Positions 1 through 10,444 of a stretch of DNA of 64,000 nt are shown one piece after another. Each line of letters begins with the position of its first letter. Position 1 is the first letter of the stretch. A program made the translations under genes and the position numbers. Below the pieces are notes generated by a model. That model saw only the letters and a list, made by a program, of their open reading frames with translations, did no database searches and was not told the origin of the DNA. The stretch comes from Maricaulis sp. (GTDB lineage Bacteria > Pseudomonadota > Alphaproteobacteria > Caulobacterales > Maricaulaceae), in NCBI RefSeq assembly GCF_030149235.1, contig NZ_JASBRW010000024.1, positions 1 through 64,000 of the forward strand, in the 5' to 3' direction.

Positions 1-48
1 GGATGCACCGCCCGTAACGACCGCGGAGATGGAATTGTCGAGTTTCAT
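1..48 (-). CDS. SDR-family oxidoreductase, N-terminal fragment (gene runs off left edge)
   Basis: Reverse complement of 1-48 reads MKLDNSISAVVTGGAS, the typical SDR Rossmann N-terminus (TGGAS); GGGGAG RBS-like motif upstream. Confidence 0.65.
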   Translation of the reverse strand, partial: MKLDNSISAVVTGGAS

Positions 49-104
49 TGGTTCTCCCCTGGATTGATAACCGTATGCCCAGCGACATAGCCTGAGACGG
101 GAGA

Positions 105-141
105 AAAGAAAACGCGCCGCCTGATCAGGACAGGCGGCGCG
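105..141 (-). terminator. Intrinsic terminator-like hairpin, minus strand
   Basis: CGCGCCGCCTG(113-123)/CAGGCGGCGCG(131-141) stem, 7-nt loop, followed on the minus strand by GTTTTCTTTTCTC. Confidence 0.6.
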
Positions 142-366
142 CTCGACGCATCCTCGGGGGAAGTGTGCGTCGTCGGGGGACAAGAATCTTGGTTACGGCA
201 CGCACTGCCCACTGTGACAGCACAGATACCATAGCCGTAGACACAATACCCACACTACCATTGTGGGGAAATGCGACAGCTCGGCGCAGGCGGGTGGAAA
301 AGCGCCTTCGCGCACCCGCACGGCGGTGCTAGAGGAGACTGGAAGCCCCAGCGCGGAGACACTCTC

Positions 367-1230
367 ATGAGCCAGACCTATGCCCTGATCCTGCACGGAG
401 GAGCCGGTGTTCTTGCCGATCATGATTACAGCGCCGAGCGCGAGCATATGCGCCATCTCGCCGAGCGGGCGGAGGGCCGGCTGGCCGCCGGCGATCACGC
501 CATGGACATTGTCTGCGACGTCATCGCCGACCTGGAAGCCTCCGGCCTCTATGTCGCCGGCAAGGGCGCCTCGCCGAACCGGGCCGGCCGCTACGAGCTT
601 GATGCCGCGATCATGCATGGCCCGACCCGCAAGGCCGGGTCGATCGCTGCCCTCACCGGCTTCGTCAGCCCGATCGGTGTTGCCCGCGCAGTCATGGATG
701 ACACGCCGCATGTCATGCTGGCCGGGCACGGAGCGTGCGAGTTTGCATCGCTGAAGGACTTCCAGCGTATCGAAAGCGTCAATGACTATTACACCCCGGC
801 CGCAGCACCGGATGACCGCGAAATCCCCACGGGCACGGTGGGATGCGTTGCCCTGGACATCCATGGCGAGCTGGTAGCCGGCACTTCGACCGGGGGCACG
901 CTGAACAAGATGGAAGGCCGAGTCGGCGACTGTCCGATCATCGGCGCCGGGACCTGGGCCGATGACCGGGTCGCGGTGTCCTGTACCGGGCAGGGCGAGT
1001 TCTTCCTGCGCACGGCGACGGCACACGACCTGGCCGCCCGTGTCGCCTATGGCGGTTTAAGTCTGGGCGATGCGACCGACGCGGCACTCAAAGCGGTTGG
1101 CGGGCTGGGGGGCGAAGGCGGTATTATCGCCGTTGATCGCGCCGGCAATGTCGCTCACCCGTTCAACTCTCCGGGCATGAAGCGCGCCGTGGTCCAGGCC
1201 GGCAAGCCGGTCATTATAGCGGTCAACTAG
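367..1230 (+). CDS. Isoaspartyl peptidase / plant-type L-asparaginase (Ntn-hydrolase)
   Basis: MSQTYALILHGGAG N-terminus; GTVGCVALD with catalytic-Thr motif; STGGTLNKMEGRVGDCPIIGAGTWAD. Confidence 0.88.
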   Translation: MSQTYALILHGGAGVLADHDYSAEREHMRHLAERAEGRLAAGDHAMDIVCDVIADLEASGLYVAGKGASPNRAGRYELDAAIMHGPTRKAGSIAALTGFVSPIGVARAVMDDTPHVMLAGHGACEFASLKDFQRIESVNDYYTPAAAPDDREIPTGTVGCVALDIHGELVAGTSTGGTLNKMEGRVGDCPIIGAGTWADDRVAVSCTGQGEFFLRTATAHDLAARVAYGGLSLGDATDAALKAVGGLGGEGGIIAVDRAGNVAHPFNSPGMKRAVVQAGKPVIIAVN

Positions 1231-1239
1231 GAAGATCTC

Positions 1240-1761
1240 ATGCGTGGTTATTTCGCTGTCGGGGCTGAAGGCATTTCCAAGGCCATGAATCTGGGTGCCA
1301 TCCTGCGCACTGCCCATGCCTTCGGCGCCAGTTTCGCCTTCTCCGTCGATGCCCATCACAAGACACGGGACGTGTTCGACGCCGACACCTCCAAGTCCGT
1401 AACGCATCTGCCCTATTACGAATGGCCCGATCTCGATGCCATGGTGCTGCCGGCGCAATGCCAGCTCGTCGGTATCGAGCTGACCGATGACGCAGTCGAC
1501 CTGCCCTCCTTCCGCCATCCACTCAACGCCGCCTATGTCTTCGGCCGTGAACGCGGCTCGCTGACCGAGGCGATGCAGGCCCGCTGCGCCCATATCGTGA
1601 AAATCCCGACCAAGTTCTGCGTCAATGTCTCCGTCGCCTGTGCGGTCACACTTTATGATCGCACCCTGTCGCTCGGAAACCACCCTGACCGCCCGCTCAT
1701 GCCTGGCGGCCCCAAGCCGGAAAAACCGGACGACTGGAAGAAATTCGGCACGCACCGGTAA
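1240..1761 (+). CDS. SpoU/TrmH-family RNA 2'-O-methyltransferase
   Basis: NLGAILRTAHAFGA, VFGRERGSL and KIPTKFCVNVSVACAVTLYD motifs of the SPOUT methyltransferase fold. Confidence 0.85.
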   Translation: MRGYFAVGAEGISKAMNLGAILRTAHAFGASFAFSVDAHHKTRDVFDADTSKSVTHLPYYEWPDLDAMVLPAQCQLVGIELTDDAVDLPSFRHPLNAAYVFGRERGSLTEAMQARCAHIVKIPTKFCVNVSVACAVTLYDRTLSLGNHPDRPLMPGGPKPEKPDDWKKFGTHR

Positions 1762-1870
1762 CATCGCGGAAACCTGCTGGCGGTAGCATCTGGTTAACCA
1801 TGGCCATCAAACGGCCATACCATTTGGCTTTACCCGGTTCGCCCCAACGCTCGACGAGGATGTTGCCCCC

Positions 1871-2380
1871 ATGCGTTTTTCCGCGCTTCTCGCTGCTCTG
1901 ACCTGTTTCTTCTGCCTGCCAGCCACTGCTATCGCCCAGTCAGACCCGCAGTTTCGGGGCGAGTATACCGACTGGCGCGTCTTTACCCGCGACACCGAGG
2001 CCGGCCGGGTCTGCTATGCGCTGGTCCGCCCGTCCGACAGCGCACCGCGCTCGCACGAACATGGCAGCGTCTATTTTATCGTCGCCACCTGGCAGTCGGG
2101 CAGCGTGCAAGAACAGCCCAACCTTCTGGTCGGCTATGATCTGCGCCCTTCCAGCCCGCCGCGCGTCCAGGTCGGGTCCAATCGCTATTCCATGTTTGTC
2201 GACAATCGCGAGGGCTTCCTGGACGATCTGGAAGACGAGCCGCGCCTTGTCCGCTCCATGCGCCGGGGCTCGGTCATGCGCGTCGAGGCCACCTCGACGG
2301 AAGGCACCGGCACGTCCTACGAGTTTTCCCTGAGCGGGGTGACTGCAGCACTGCAGCGTGTGGATGCGCTTTGCAGCTGA
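1871..2380 (+). CDS. Secreted IalB-like (invasion-associated locus B family) protein
   Basis: Signal peptide; GEYTDWRVFTRD..GRVCYAL and C-terminal SLSGVTAAL pattern typical of IalB-family proteins. Confidence 0.6.
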   Translation: MRFSALLAALTCFFCLPATAIAQSDPQFRGEYTDWRVFTRDTEAGRVCYALVRPSDSAPRSHEHGSVYFIVATWQSGSVQEQPNLLVGYDLRPSSPPRVQVGSNRYSMFVDNREGFLDDLEDEPRLVRSMRRGSVMRVEATSTEGTGTSYEFSLSGVTAALQRVDALCS

Positions 2381-2488
2381 GCCGTTCGCACTAATGGGGC
2401 TTACTAAGACCGTCCTTGAAGATTCGGTTTTCCACACGATCTGTGATACAGCCCGCGCCTCCTTGAAACACGATAGGTCCCGCGTTCC

Positions 2489-3667
2489 ATGAACCACGCG
2501 CTCAACATTTCTGCGGCCAATCCCAATGCGCCGCGTCTCGACGGCTCGCAGCCGCATCTGCCCACCTCCCTGGCAGGCATGACGCGGGCGCAATTGCGCG
2601 ATGCGGCGGTCGAGATCGGCGTGGATGAAAAGAAGGCCAAGATGCGCGCCGAGCAGCTCTGGCGCTGGATCTACCACCAGGGCGCCACCTCCTTCGACGA
2701 GATGACCAACATCTCCAAGGACTTGCGCGCCAAGATGGCGGACCGCTTCACCCTGACCCGGCCGAAGATTGTCGAGCGCCTGGTCTCTGTCGATGGCACC
2801 CGTAAATACCTGATCGAACTGTCTCCGGGTGTGGAATGCGAGACCGTTTTCATTCCGGACGTCGCCAAGTCCGGCGCCCTGTGTGTCTCGAGCCAGGTCG
2901 GCTGCACGCTCAACTGCACCTTCTGCCATACCGGCACCCAGGCCCTGGTTCGCAACCTGACTGCCGCCGAGATTGCCGCTCAGGTGATGATTGCGCGCGA
3001 TGATCTGCAGGAATGGCCGACGTCCAACGAAAACCGGAAGATCACCAATATCGTTTTCATGGGCATGGGTGAGCCGCTGTACAATCTCGACCATGTCTCC
3101 GACGCGATCGACACGATTTCCGACGGCGACGGCATGGCCATTGGCCGCCGGCGCACCACGGTGTCGACCTCCGGCGTCGTGCCCAAAATCAAGGAGCTCG
3201 GCGAGCGCACCGGCACCATGCTGGCGATTTCGCTGCACGCGACCAATGATGATCTGCGCGATGAGCTGGTGCCGCTGAACAAGAAATACCCGCTGGCCGA
3301 GCTGATGGATGCCATCCGTCAGTATCCCGGCCTGGGCAATTCCAAGCGCGTCACCTTCGAATACGTCATGCTCAAGGGCGTCAATGACAGCCTGGCGGAA
3401 GCGCGGGCGTTGGTGAGACTGCTCAAGGGTGTGCCGGCCAAGATCAATCTGATCCCGTTCAATCCCTGGCCGGACAGCCCCTATGAGTGTTCCGACTGGG
3501 ACCAGATCGAAGCCTTCGCCGACGTCGTCAATCGCGCCGGCTACGCCTCCCCGATCCGCACGCCTCGTGGCCGCGATATCTTCGCCGCCTGCGGACAATT
3601 GCGCTCGGAAAGCAAGAAGGTCCGCGCCAGCGAGCTGCGCAAGCAGCGTTTGGCCGGCGAAGGCTAG
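2489..3667 (+). CDS. rlmN: 23S rRNA/tRNA adenine-C2 methyltransferase RlmN (radical SAM)
   Basis: [11 protein letters not shown] radical-SAM Cys motif, [32 protein letters not shown]. Confidence 0.96.
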   Translation: MNHALNISAANPNAPRLDGSQPHLPTSLAGMTRAQLRDAAVEIGVDEKKAKMRAEQLWRWIYHQGATSFDEMTNISKDLRAKMADRFTLTRPKIVERLVSVDGTRKYLIELSPGVECETVFIPDVAKSGALCVSSQVGCTLNCTFCHTGTQALVRNLTAAEIAAQVMIARDDLQEWPTSNENRKITNIVFMGMGEPLYNLDHVSDAIDTISDGDGMAIGRRRTTVSTSGVVPKIKELGERTGTMLAISLHATNDDLRDELVPLNKKYPLAELMDAIRQYPGLGNSKRVTFEYVMLKGVNDSLAEARALVRLLKGVPAKINLIPFNPWPDSPYECSDWDQIEAFADVVNRAGYASPIRTPRGRDIFAACGQLRSESKKVRASELRKQRLAGEG

Positions 3668-3769
3668 CGCATACTTGGCGGCCACGGCGCCTCGGCCATT
3701 AAACCCGTTGCCGGGACATACCCTGAGATCGTTTTTACAGTCGACAGGCGCGACTACCGGTGAATGCCC

Positions 3770-3793
3770 GGCCAGTCACGACTGGCCATTTCT
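3770..3793 (+). terminator. Weak intrinsic terminator downstream of rlmN
   Basis: GGCCAGT-CACG-ACTGGCC followed by ATTTCTT. Confidence 0.4.
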
Positions 3794-3889
3794 TGCGAAT
3801 AATTTTCATTCTCGTCTTGTGGTCGCTCATCTCATTGCCCAGATATCACCCCAAGAGCCAACAATGCGCTGATGAGAAGGGACAAAATC

Positions 3890-4192
3890 ATGACTTCTGC
3901 CGTTGTATACCGCTGGACACTGAAACCCGGACGTGAAGCCGAATTCGAAGCCGCATGGAGCGAGGGAACGCGTTTGATCCATGAGACCTGCGGATCTTTC
4001 GGCGCCAACCTACATGTAGACGAAAACGGGGATTATGTTTCCTACGCCCTGTGGCCGTCAGAGTCGGCGCGCCAGGCTTGTTTTGCAGAAAATGACTGGT
4101 TTTCTCAGGCCTGCTTCATCACCATGCAGGATTGTATAGACAAGCGGCATCCAGAACAGGTGCTCGATGTCAAGAGCAAACTAAGCACCTAG
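3890..4192 (+). CDS. Antibiotic-biosynthesis-monooxygenase (ABM)-like domain protein
   Basis: Short about 100 aa protein, VVYRWTLKPGREAEFEAAWSEGTRLI dimeric alpha/beta barrel signature. Confidence 0.65.
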   Translation: MTSAVVYRWTLKPGREAEFEAAWSEGTRLIHETCGSFGANLHVDENGDYVSYALWPSESARQACFAENDWFSQACFITMQDCIDKRHPEQVLDVKSKLST

Positions 4193-4328
4193 CCTCCCTC
4201 AAAGGTTGTGACATCTCCGCATAAGGCGAATTTCCCTATTCTCAATACGAGTAATACAATATTCGTAGAAAGACCGCGTTAAGCATATCAGGCGCCTATT
4301 CCCTAGCGTGACACTACGGGAGAAATGT

Positions 4329-4700
4329 GTGCGCAAGACCGGTCATACTCTGGGACAGATTGCTCCGGCGATCATTGTCGGGCTCGCTGTGACGAGCGCG
4401 CCCCTTCTGGGTCTGGCCGAACCAGTTACCGGCGATCAGGCCGCGGCTGTCTTCCCCCCGGGTTGGACCCACCGCGATATCATGATCGCCGCATCGCATG
4501 CCGATCTCTCCGTCGTTCGTTTTGGTGCGTTCTCCAATATCGGAATTGTCGAATTCGATGATCGCGAAGCGCTCAACGCGCTTCGGGACCAGGGTGCCTG
4601 GTTCCTGCTTCACCCCCAGGCCCTGGGGGGCTGCATGCTCATTGGTTCAACTCCGGCCCTTCTCGAGACCAGCTCTACAAGTAACGGAATTTCAACATGA
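4329..4700 (+). CDS. Exported hypothetical protein (start overlaps mcp gene at 3' end)
   Basis: GTG start after GGGAG RBS; signal-peptide-like N-terminus; ATGA-type overlap with next ORF. Confidence 0.55.
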   Translation: MRKTGHTLGQIAPAIIVGLAVTSAPLLGLAEPVTGDQAAAVFPPGWTHRDIMIAASHADLSVVRFGAFSNIGIVEFDDREALNALRDQGAWFLLHPQALGGCMLIGSTPALLETSSTSNGIST

Positions 4701-6154
4701 ATCGTCTGGATAGCATTCGCGCAGACGCGCAGAAGGTTTTGACCTTTGTCATTATCGGCTGCGCCGCCCTGTATCCGGTCGTGGCGTTCTTCGTCGCATC
4801 GGAAAAAGTCATTCCCGGGACCGTCCTGCTCGGCATCGCCGCCGCAGCGGCCTTCTTTGCCTGGAAGACCAATCCCAATACCGAGATTTCTCGCATGACC
4901 ACGGGTGGCGCCATCATCGCCTTCCCCGCGGTCATCACCTATATGGCGAGCGGCACCGCCTGGCAGCTCGACATGCACATGGTCTTTTTCGCCTCGCTTT
5001 CGGTTGCGGCGGTCATGATTGACTGGCGCGCGATCGTGGCGGCTGCTGCGGTCACGGCGGTGCATCACCTGTCGCTGAACTTTCTCCTGCCCTACGCGGT
5101 CTTCCCCGATGGTGCCGATTTCATGCGCGTGGTTTTCCATGCCGTGGTGGTCTTGGCCCAGGCGGCGGCGCTGATCTGGATGACCTATCAGACGGCCAAG
5201 GCGCTGGATGATGCGACCCAGGCCACCAATGAGGCCCAGCAGGCCGAGGCCAATGCCCAGGCTGCCACTGAAGAAATCAGGAAAGCCGAGGAAGAGGCGG
5301 TCCGCCGCCGCGAGGAAATCGCCAATATGGCCTCGGACTTCGAACTCAACCTGCGCCGCGTTGCGGTTGCAGTCTCCAAGTCCGCGACCAAGGTAGACGG
5401 TCTGGCCAGCGAGCTGAACGCTAACTCGAAAAGCACCAGCGCCGGCGCCGACACCGCGTCCAAGCGCGCTTCGCAGACTAATTCGGACGTCCAGTCGGTG
5501 GCGGCTGCCGCCCAGGAGCTGTCCGCCTCCATCGCCGAGGTGGCGCGTATTCTCGAGAACTCCGACGAGGTCTCCGAACGTGCCGTTGCCGAAGCCGAAG
5601 GCGCTGGCCGTTCGATTGACGACCTGCAGACTGCGGCCAAGGAAATCGAGGACATCATGCAGATGGTTGCCGATGTCGCAGAACAGACCAACCTGCTCGC
5701 ACTTAACGCCACCATCGAGGCCGCGCGCGCGGGTGAAGCCGGCAAGGGCTTTGCCGTCGTGGCCTCGGAAGTGAAGGCCTTGGCGGAGCAGACCACCAAC
5801 GCCTCCAATGATATTGCCGGCCGCATCGAAGCCATGCGTGGTGCATCCGGTGGCGCGGCGAGCTCGCTCGGCCGTATCGCCGAGATCATTGCCGAGCTGC
5901 GCAAGTCCTCCGACAGTGTTCGCGACGCTTTCGGTCAGCAGAACGAAGCCACCCGCGAAATCGCCCAGCTGGCCGAACAGGCCGCTGCTGCGACGACGGA
6001 AGTCACCCGGACCATGGAAGAGGTCAATGAGACCGTCTCCCGCTCCGGTGAAACGGCCAAGGAATTCAGCCAGGCCGCTGTCGAGATGAATGAGAATGCC
6101 AGCCGCCTCCAGACCGAGCTGGGCAGTTTCCAGACGGATCTCGACGCCGCCTGA
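4697..6154 (+). CDS. Methyl-accepting chemotaxis protein with multi-TM N-terminal domain
   Basis: [40 protein letters not shown] hairpin-tip signature; several N-terminal TM helices. Confidence 0.95.
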   Translation: MNRLDSIRADAQKVLTFVIIGCAALYPVVAFFVASEKVIPGTVLLGIAAAAAFFAWKTNPNTEISRMTTGGAIIAFPAVITYMASGTAWQLDMHMVFFASLSVAAVMIDWRAIVAAAAVTAVHHLSLNFLLPYAVFPDGADFMRVVFHAVVVLAQAAALIWMTYQTAKALDDATQATNEAQQAEANAQAATEEIRKAEEEAVRRREEIANMASDFELNLRRVAVAVSKSATKVDGLASELNANSKSTSAGADTASKRASQTNSDVQSVAAAAQELSASIAEVARILENSDEVSERAVAEAEGAGRSIDDLQTAAKEIEDIMQMVADVAEQTNLLALNATIEAARAGEAGKGFAVVASEVKALAEQTTNASNDIAGRIEAMRGASGGAASSLGRIAEIIAELRKSSDSVRDAFGQQNEATREIAQLAEQAAAATTEVTRTMEEVNETVSRSGETAKEFSQAAVEMNENASRLQTELGSFQTDLDAA

Positions 6155-6176
6155 TCATCAGAACCCGTTACTTGCG

Positions 6177-6208
6177 AAAAGGGCGGTCCTTCCGGGCCGC
6201 CCTTTTTT
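6177..6208 (+). terminator. Intrinsic terminator after chemotaxis receptor gene
   Basis: AAAAGGGCGGTCC-TTCC-GGGCCGCCCTTTTTT. Confidence 0.9.
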
Positions 6209-6230
6209 GCTGCGCGCCAGGTCTTGGGCT

Positions 6231-7052
6231 TTAGGCCACAGGCTTGCGGAAGAGATAGACGAAGCGGTCGGTCTGGCGCCGGATACCCTCGCCAAACACA
6301 CTGATATCGCGGGGGTCAGCCGGATTAGCGAGCATGTCGCTCTGACGGTCCAGGACAAATCCCGCGGAGGTGACTTCCTCCAGCACGATTGCCGCCTCGA
6401 TCCGGTGCAGATCCTGGACATGGGCGAGCCCGGTGCCCTCGACTGCGTGGTGATCGATTACCAGAAACACACCGCCCGGCTTGAGGGCATCAAAAATGGC
6501 CTGGTTCATGGCCGCGCGGTCGGTGCCGGCCCAAACGGTGTCGTGGTAGAACAATACCATGAAGACCGCATCGAGCTCGTCCTCGATCTGGGCACTGAAG
6601 TCCGGGATCGGCGCGACGATATGGGTCATGTTGGCGCGTTGGGCCGATAGCGCCGCGAGCGCTTCATTGGGCTCGGGAAAACGCTCTGCTACCCAGTCCG
6701 GATTGTGGGCATAGACGCGGCCATTCTCGCCGACAGCCGTGGACAGGACCCGGGAATAATAACCGCTGCTCGCCGCCAGGTCCGCGACCGTCCAACCGCG
6801 TTCGACACCCGCGAACAACAGGACCTCTGCCGGGTGACGATTGATATCGAGCTCGCGGTCCTCCGCCGGCCGGGACTGGTCGGCCAGCGCCCTTTCAATG
6901 GCCTCTGGCATGTTGTCCGATGCGGTATCCGCAGCGGGCTGCGCGACCGGAGCGGCTTGCGGCGGGGCCGCCGGCGCATCGTCCGTCTGGACTGCCGGTG
7001 AACAGGCGGCGAGACACGCCGCCAGGCCAAGACCTGCAATTGCTCTAATCAT
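6231..7052 (-). CDS. Lipoprotein SAM-dependent methyltransferase-like protein
   Basis: LAAC lipobox; AGVERGWTVADLAASSGYYSRVLSTAVGENGRVYAHNP methyltransferase motif I region. Confidence 0.75.
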   Translation of the reverse strand: MIRAIAGLGLAACLAACSPAVQTDDAPAAPPQAAPVAQPAADTASDNMPEAIERALADQSRPAEDRELDINRHPAEVLLFAGVERGWTVADLAASSGYYSRVLSTAVGENGRVYAHNPDWVAERFPEPNEALAALSAQRANMTHIVAPIPDFSAQIEDELDAVFMVLFYHDTVWAGTDRAAMNQAIFDALKPGGVFLVIDHHAVEGTGLAHVQDLHRIEAAIVLEEVTSAGFVLDRQSDMLANPADPRDISVFGEGIRRQTDRFVYLFRKPVA

Positions 7053-7251
7053 GTCGATCTCCCCAGGACAACACAAACCGCCCGCACTCAGCGTAGTTTA
7101 GCAAGCCTGACCGCGCCGCCAATCACGATGGTGTGAGCTTTGGCGAATGACCCAGGCGTGCAGCGGCGGGTTTTACGATTGATCAGGATTTGGCGCCCAT
7201 AAAAGCGCCACTGGCTGAGAAAATCAGCTGTCGGGGGCCGGGGGAGGCACC

Positions 7252-7344
7252 ATGGAATTCTTCTTTATGCTCACAGCGCTTATGGCGCTGGGCGCCGCCT
7301 ATCTGTACCGCTGGGAATGCCGGCGCGATCCAAGCGATGGCTAA
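7252..7344 (+). CDS. Putative 30-aa single-TM small protein
   Basis: MEFFFMLTALMALGAAYLYRWECRRDPSDG with GGGGAGG RBS 6 nt upstream; below ORF-track size cutoff. Confidence 0.45.
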   Translation: MEFFFMLTALMALGAAYLYRWECRRDPSDG

Positions 7345-7413
7345 TCTGCACATCATCTTGCCTTAAACCGGCAAGCAGGCTTTTCTTTTCCCGTCTTGGC
7401 AAAGGAAACGCCC

Positions 7414-8175
7414 ATGCTGCTGCATCAATCCACCTGGCCTGAAGTCGAAACCTATCTGGGACGCTGCCAGGGGATTGTAGTCCCCATCGGCTCGACCGAA
7501 CAGCACGGTCCCACCGGGCTGGTTGGAACGGACGCGTTGTGTCCGGAAATCATCGCCCATGAGGCCGCCGCAGAGGCCGGCTTCCTGGTCGCTCCGACCT
7601 TCAATGTCGGCATGGCGCAACACCATCTGGCCTTCCCGGGCTCCATCACCTTGCGTCCCTCAACCATGATCGCCGCACTCAATGACTGGATCACCAGCCT
7701 AGCCGGTCATGGTTTCAAGCAGATCTATTTCTTCAACGGTCATGGCGGCAATATCACCACGCTCAACGCCGCATTTGCCGAGTATTATGCCGGCTGGTCC
7801 ATGCGCGGCGAACCCTGCCCCGTTGTCTTGAAACAGCGAAATTGGTGGGAGCTGGGCAGCGTCATGGACACTTGCCGCAAACTCTTCCCGGCCGGCGAAG
7901 GCTCGCATGCCACGGCGTCGGAGATCTCCGTCACCCTGCACGGCTATCCACAATCGGTGAAATCGGCCGCCATGTCCCCGCGCATCGCGCCGGACGGCAC
8001 TTTCACCGATGCCGCAGACTTCCGCCGCAACTTCCCTGATGGCCGGTGCGGATCGGATCCGGCCCAGGCCAGTGTTGAAGCCGGAAAGACGATTGTCGAC
8101 GTGGCGAAAGCCGCCCTGATCACCGAGGTCCGGCCGTTTTTCGATCTTCCGGCCAAAGCTGAAGCCGCTGAATAA
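7414..8175 (+). CDS. Creatininase family amidohydrolase
   Basis: PIGSTEQHGPTGLVGTDAL and FFNGHGGN motifs. Confidence 0.9.
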   Translation: MLLHQSTWPEVETYLGRCQGIVVPIGSTEQHGPTGLVGTDALCPEIIAHEAAAEAGFLVAPTFNVGMAQHHLAFPGSITLRPSTMIAALNDWITSLAGHGFKQIYFFNGHGGNITTLNAAFAEYYAGWSMRGEPCPVVLKQRNWWELGSVMDTCRKLFPAGEGSHATASEISVTLHGYPQSVKSAAMSPRIAPDGTFTDAADFRRNFPDGRCGSDPAQASVEAGKTIVDVAKAALITEVRPFFDLPAKAEAAE

Positions 8176-8260
8176 ACGCCGACACATAAGTTTCATTTCA
8201 TTGCCCGGTGAGTTTTGAGATATAGCGCGCCAGAGTTTGTATTTTTCGAGGGTACCCGAA

Positions 8261-8836
8261 ATGAAAGCCTGGTTCGCACTTCCCGCCGTCATTCTGCTCG
8301 CCGCCTGCTCCGGCCCGGACACTGGCGAGCCCGGAACCGAAACCGTGACGGAAACCGCTCCGGCGGAAGAGACCGCCGCCGGTCCCTATGGCCCGGGCAA
8401 TCTGGCCACCTCGGAGGCCTGCCTCGTTGAAACTGGCCAGGCCGCCTTGCTGGATGAGGGACAAACCCTGCTCGAACGCGGGCCGCGCGGTTTCGTGGGT
8501 GTCTCGCATGCGCTCAATGGTATGCGCGAGGACCTTCGCGTCCGCGTCACCCGTATGGACGAGCCCTATCGCGGACAGATCGAGGATGCGAGTGCCGCCT
8601 TCTTCCGCGCCGCCGGCAATGCCCATGACCCGACCACCGACGCGGTGATCTACCACCGGACGCGCGATGGCATTTTCTGCACCGTTGTGCGCTCGCAAGA
8701 GACCGGCGGGGCATTGGTCGATGCGATGAAGTCGGTAATGGCGGCTACGGATAATTGGGGCCTGGAAGACGACGCTGAGGTCGAGCAAACCCCGGCAGAG
8801 GAAACCCCGGCAGACGAGCCAGGCGAGCCAAACTAG
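8261..8836 (+). CDS. Hypothetical lipoprotein
   Basis: MKAWFALPAVILLAACSG lipobox; Glu/Thr/Pro-rich tails. Confidence 0.6.
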   Translation: MKAWFALPAVILLAACSGPDTGEPGTETVTETAPAEETAAGPYGPGNLATSEACLVETGQAALLDEGQTLLERGPRGFVGVSHALNGMREDLRVRVTRMDEPYRGQIEDASAAFFRAAGNAHDPTTDAVIYHRTRDGIFCTVVRSQETGGALVDAMKSVMAATDNWGLEDDAEVEQTPAEETPADEPGEPN

Positions 8837-9153
8837 CCGTCTTTCAGCCGTATCTCACCATCCACCACGTCAATGGCGACCGGCGTCAGGCTGTCATCAG
8901 CGGCCGGTCCACCCGTGCAAATGCCGGTCACGGCATCGAAGCTGGCGCCGTGCACCGGGCATACGATCTGCGTCCCGCCATGCACCAGAACCCGCCCGTC
9001 CGGCAATCCCAGCGGCAGGTTTGCGTGCGGGCAGCTATTGCGCCAGGCAAACGCGTGGTCCCCGCGCCGTACAATCAACAGGCCTTCCGGCCCGGGCGGC
9101 ACGACCTTGCCCTTGCCGTCTTCGATATCGTCCAGCCGGCACAGAACGGTCAT
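8833..9153 (-). CDS. Rieske [2Fe-2S] protein
   Basis: CPHANLPL (CxH) and CPVHGASFD (CxxH) Rieske cluster ligands. Confidence 0.9.
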   Translation of the reverse strand: MTVLCRLDDIEDGKGKVVPPGPEGLLIVRRGDHAFAWRNSCPHANLPLGLPDGRVLVHGGTQIVCPVHGASFDAVTGICTGGPAADDSLTPVAIDVVDGEIRLKDG

Positions 9154-9449
9154 GCACCGGTGCCTTCCGGTGCATTGATCACCCATTTGAACGGGGCGGC
9201 CTCGACACTGTCGAACAAGCCGGCCTTGGCGTAAGGGTCCTGCTTGAGCCAGGCATCGAGCTCGGCCCGGTCGCCCATTTCCACGATCAGCAGGGATCCA
9301 GCTGGCTTGTCACCGCCATCAAGCCAGGGGCCGGCCGCCTTGATCCGGTCACCGGCCTCATGCAGCCAGTCGAGATGAGCCTGACGATTGGCCAGGCGCA
9401 GATCCAGCGCTCCGGCCTTGTCGCGGGTATGGATCACGAACAGCATCAC
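9150..9449 (-). CDS. YciI family protein
   Basis: [25 protein letters not shown]..; short ferredoxin-like YciI domain; ATGA overlaps with both neighbours. Confidence 0.88.
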   Translation of the reverse strand: MMLFVIHTRDKAGALDLRLANRQAHLDWLHEAGDRIKAAGPWLDGGDKPAGSLLIVEMGDRAELDAWLKQDPYAKAGLFDSVEAAPFKWVINAPEGTGA

Positions 9450-10444
9450 ACATGCTCCAGGGTGAAGGGACGGGACAGGAGGGTCTCGATGGCCTCCTCG
9501 ACGCTGGAGCGACCGGCCAGGATGGCGTCGATGGCCTGACAGATCGGCATATCGATCCCGTGCCGCTGCGCCAGCGCGACGACGGCGGGGGCGCTTGCCA
9601 CGCCTTCGGTCACTGCCCGGCGTTCAGCAAGAATATCATCGAGGTGGACGCCGCGCCCCAGCGCCATCCCGCAGGACATGTTGCGCGATTGCGGCGACGA
9701 ACAGGTCAGGACCAGATCGCCCAGGCCGCACAGACCGGCCAGCGTTTCGCGTTCCGCACCGAGGGCCAAACCCAGGCGGGTCATCTCGGCAAAACCGCGC
9801 GCGATCAGGGCCGCGTGGGCTGACTTGCCAAGACCGCGTCCTTCAGAAATTCCGCAGGCGATCGCCAGCACGTTCTTCACCGCACCGCCGACCTCCGCAC
9901 CGATCAGGTCATTGACGAAATAGGGCCGGAAACGCGGCGTCCCCAGCGCATCAATCAGACCGGCACCCACCGCCTCGTCTTCACAGGCCAGCGTTACCGC
10001 AGTCGGCAGGCCCTTGGCCGTGTCGATGGCAAAGCTAGGCCCCGACAACACGGCCGGCAGAGCCGACGGGATGGTCTCCGCCAGCACATCCGTCATCATC
10101 GACAGGGAGGATTGCTCAATTCCCTTGGCACACAGGACAATCGGCACGCCGGAGGGGGCAAAGGGCAGGAAACTCTCGAGGACGCGGCGCAGATGCTGCG
10201 CCGGCGCCACGGCGAGAATGGCATCGCAGGCATCGAGATCGGCCATCGCCGTGGTCGCCTCGATGGCGCCATGCAGCTCCACTTCGGGTAGGTAGATCGA
10301 GTTGTAACGCGTGTTGTTGATGGCGTCGGCGACATCCTGCTCATAGGACCAGAGAAGCACGTCGCGCCCTGCGCTGGCCGCCGTCTGCGCCAGGGCTGTT
10401 CCCCAGGCACCGGCGCCGATTACACCAATCGTTTCATACTGCAT
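9446..10444 (-). CDS. gpsA: NAD(P)+ glycerol-3-phosphate dehydrogenase
   Basis: [15 protein letters not shown] Rossmann motif; [19 protein letters not shown]. Confidence 0.96.
   Translation of the reverse strand: MQYETIGVIGAGAWGTALAQTAASAGRDVLLWSYEQDVADAINNTRYNSIYLPEVELHGAIEATTAMADLDACDAILAVAPAQHLRRVLESFLPFAPSGVPIVLCAKGIEQSSLSMMTDVLAETIPSALPAVLSGPSFAIDTAKGLPTAVTLACEDEAVGAGLIDALGTPRFRPYFVNDLIGAEVGGAVKNVLAIACGISEGRGLGKSAHAALIARGFAEMTRLGLALGAERETLAGLCGLGDLVLTCSSPQSRNMSCGMALGRGVHLDDILAERRAVTEGVASAPAVVALAQRHGIDMPICQAIDAILAGRSSVEEAIETLLSRPFTLEHV

Noticed and set aside
1940-3685. 581-aa minus-strand ORF
   Set aside because: Antisense to rlmN and the IalB-like gene; no recognisable domain.
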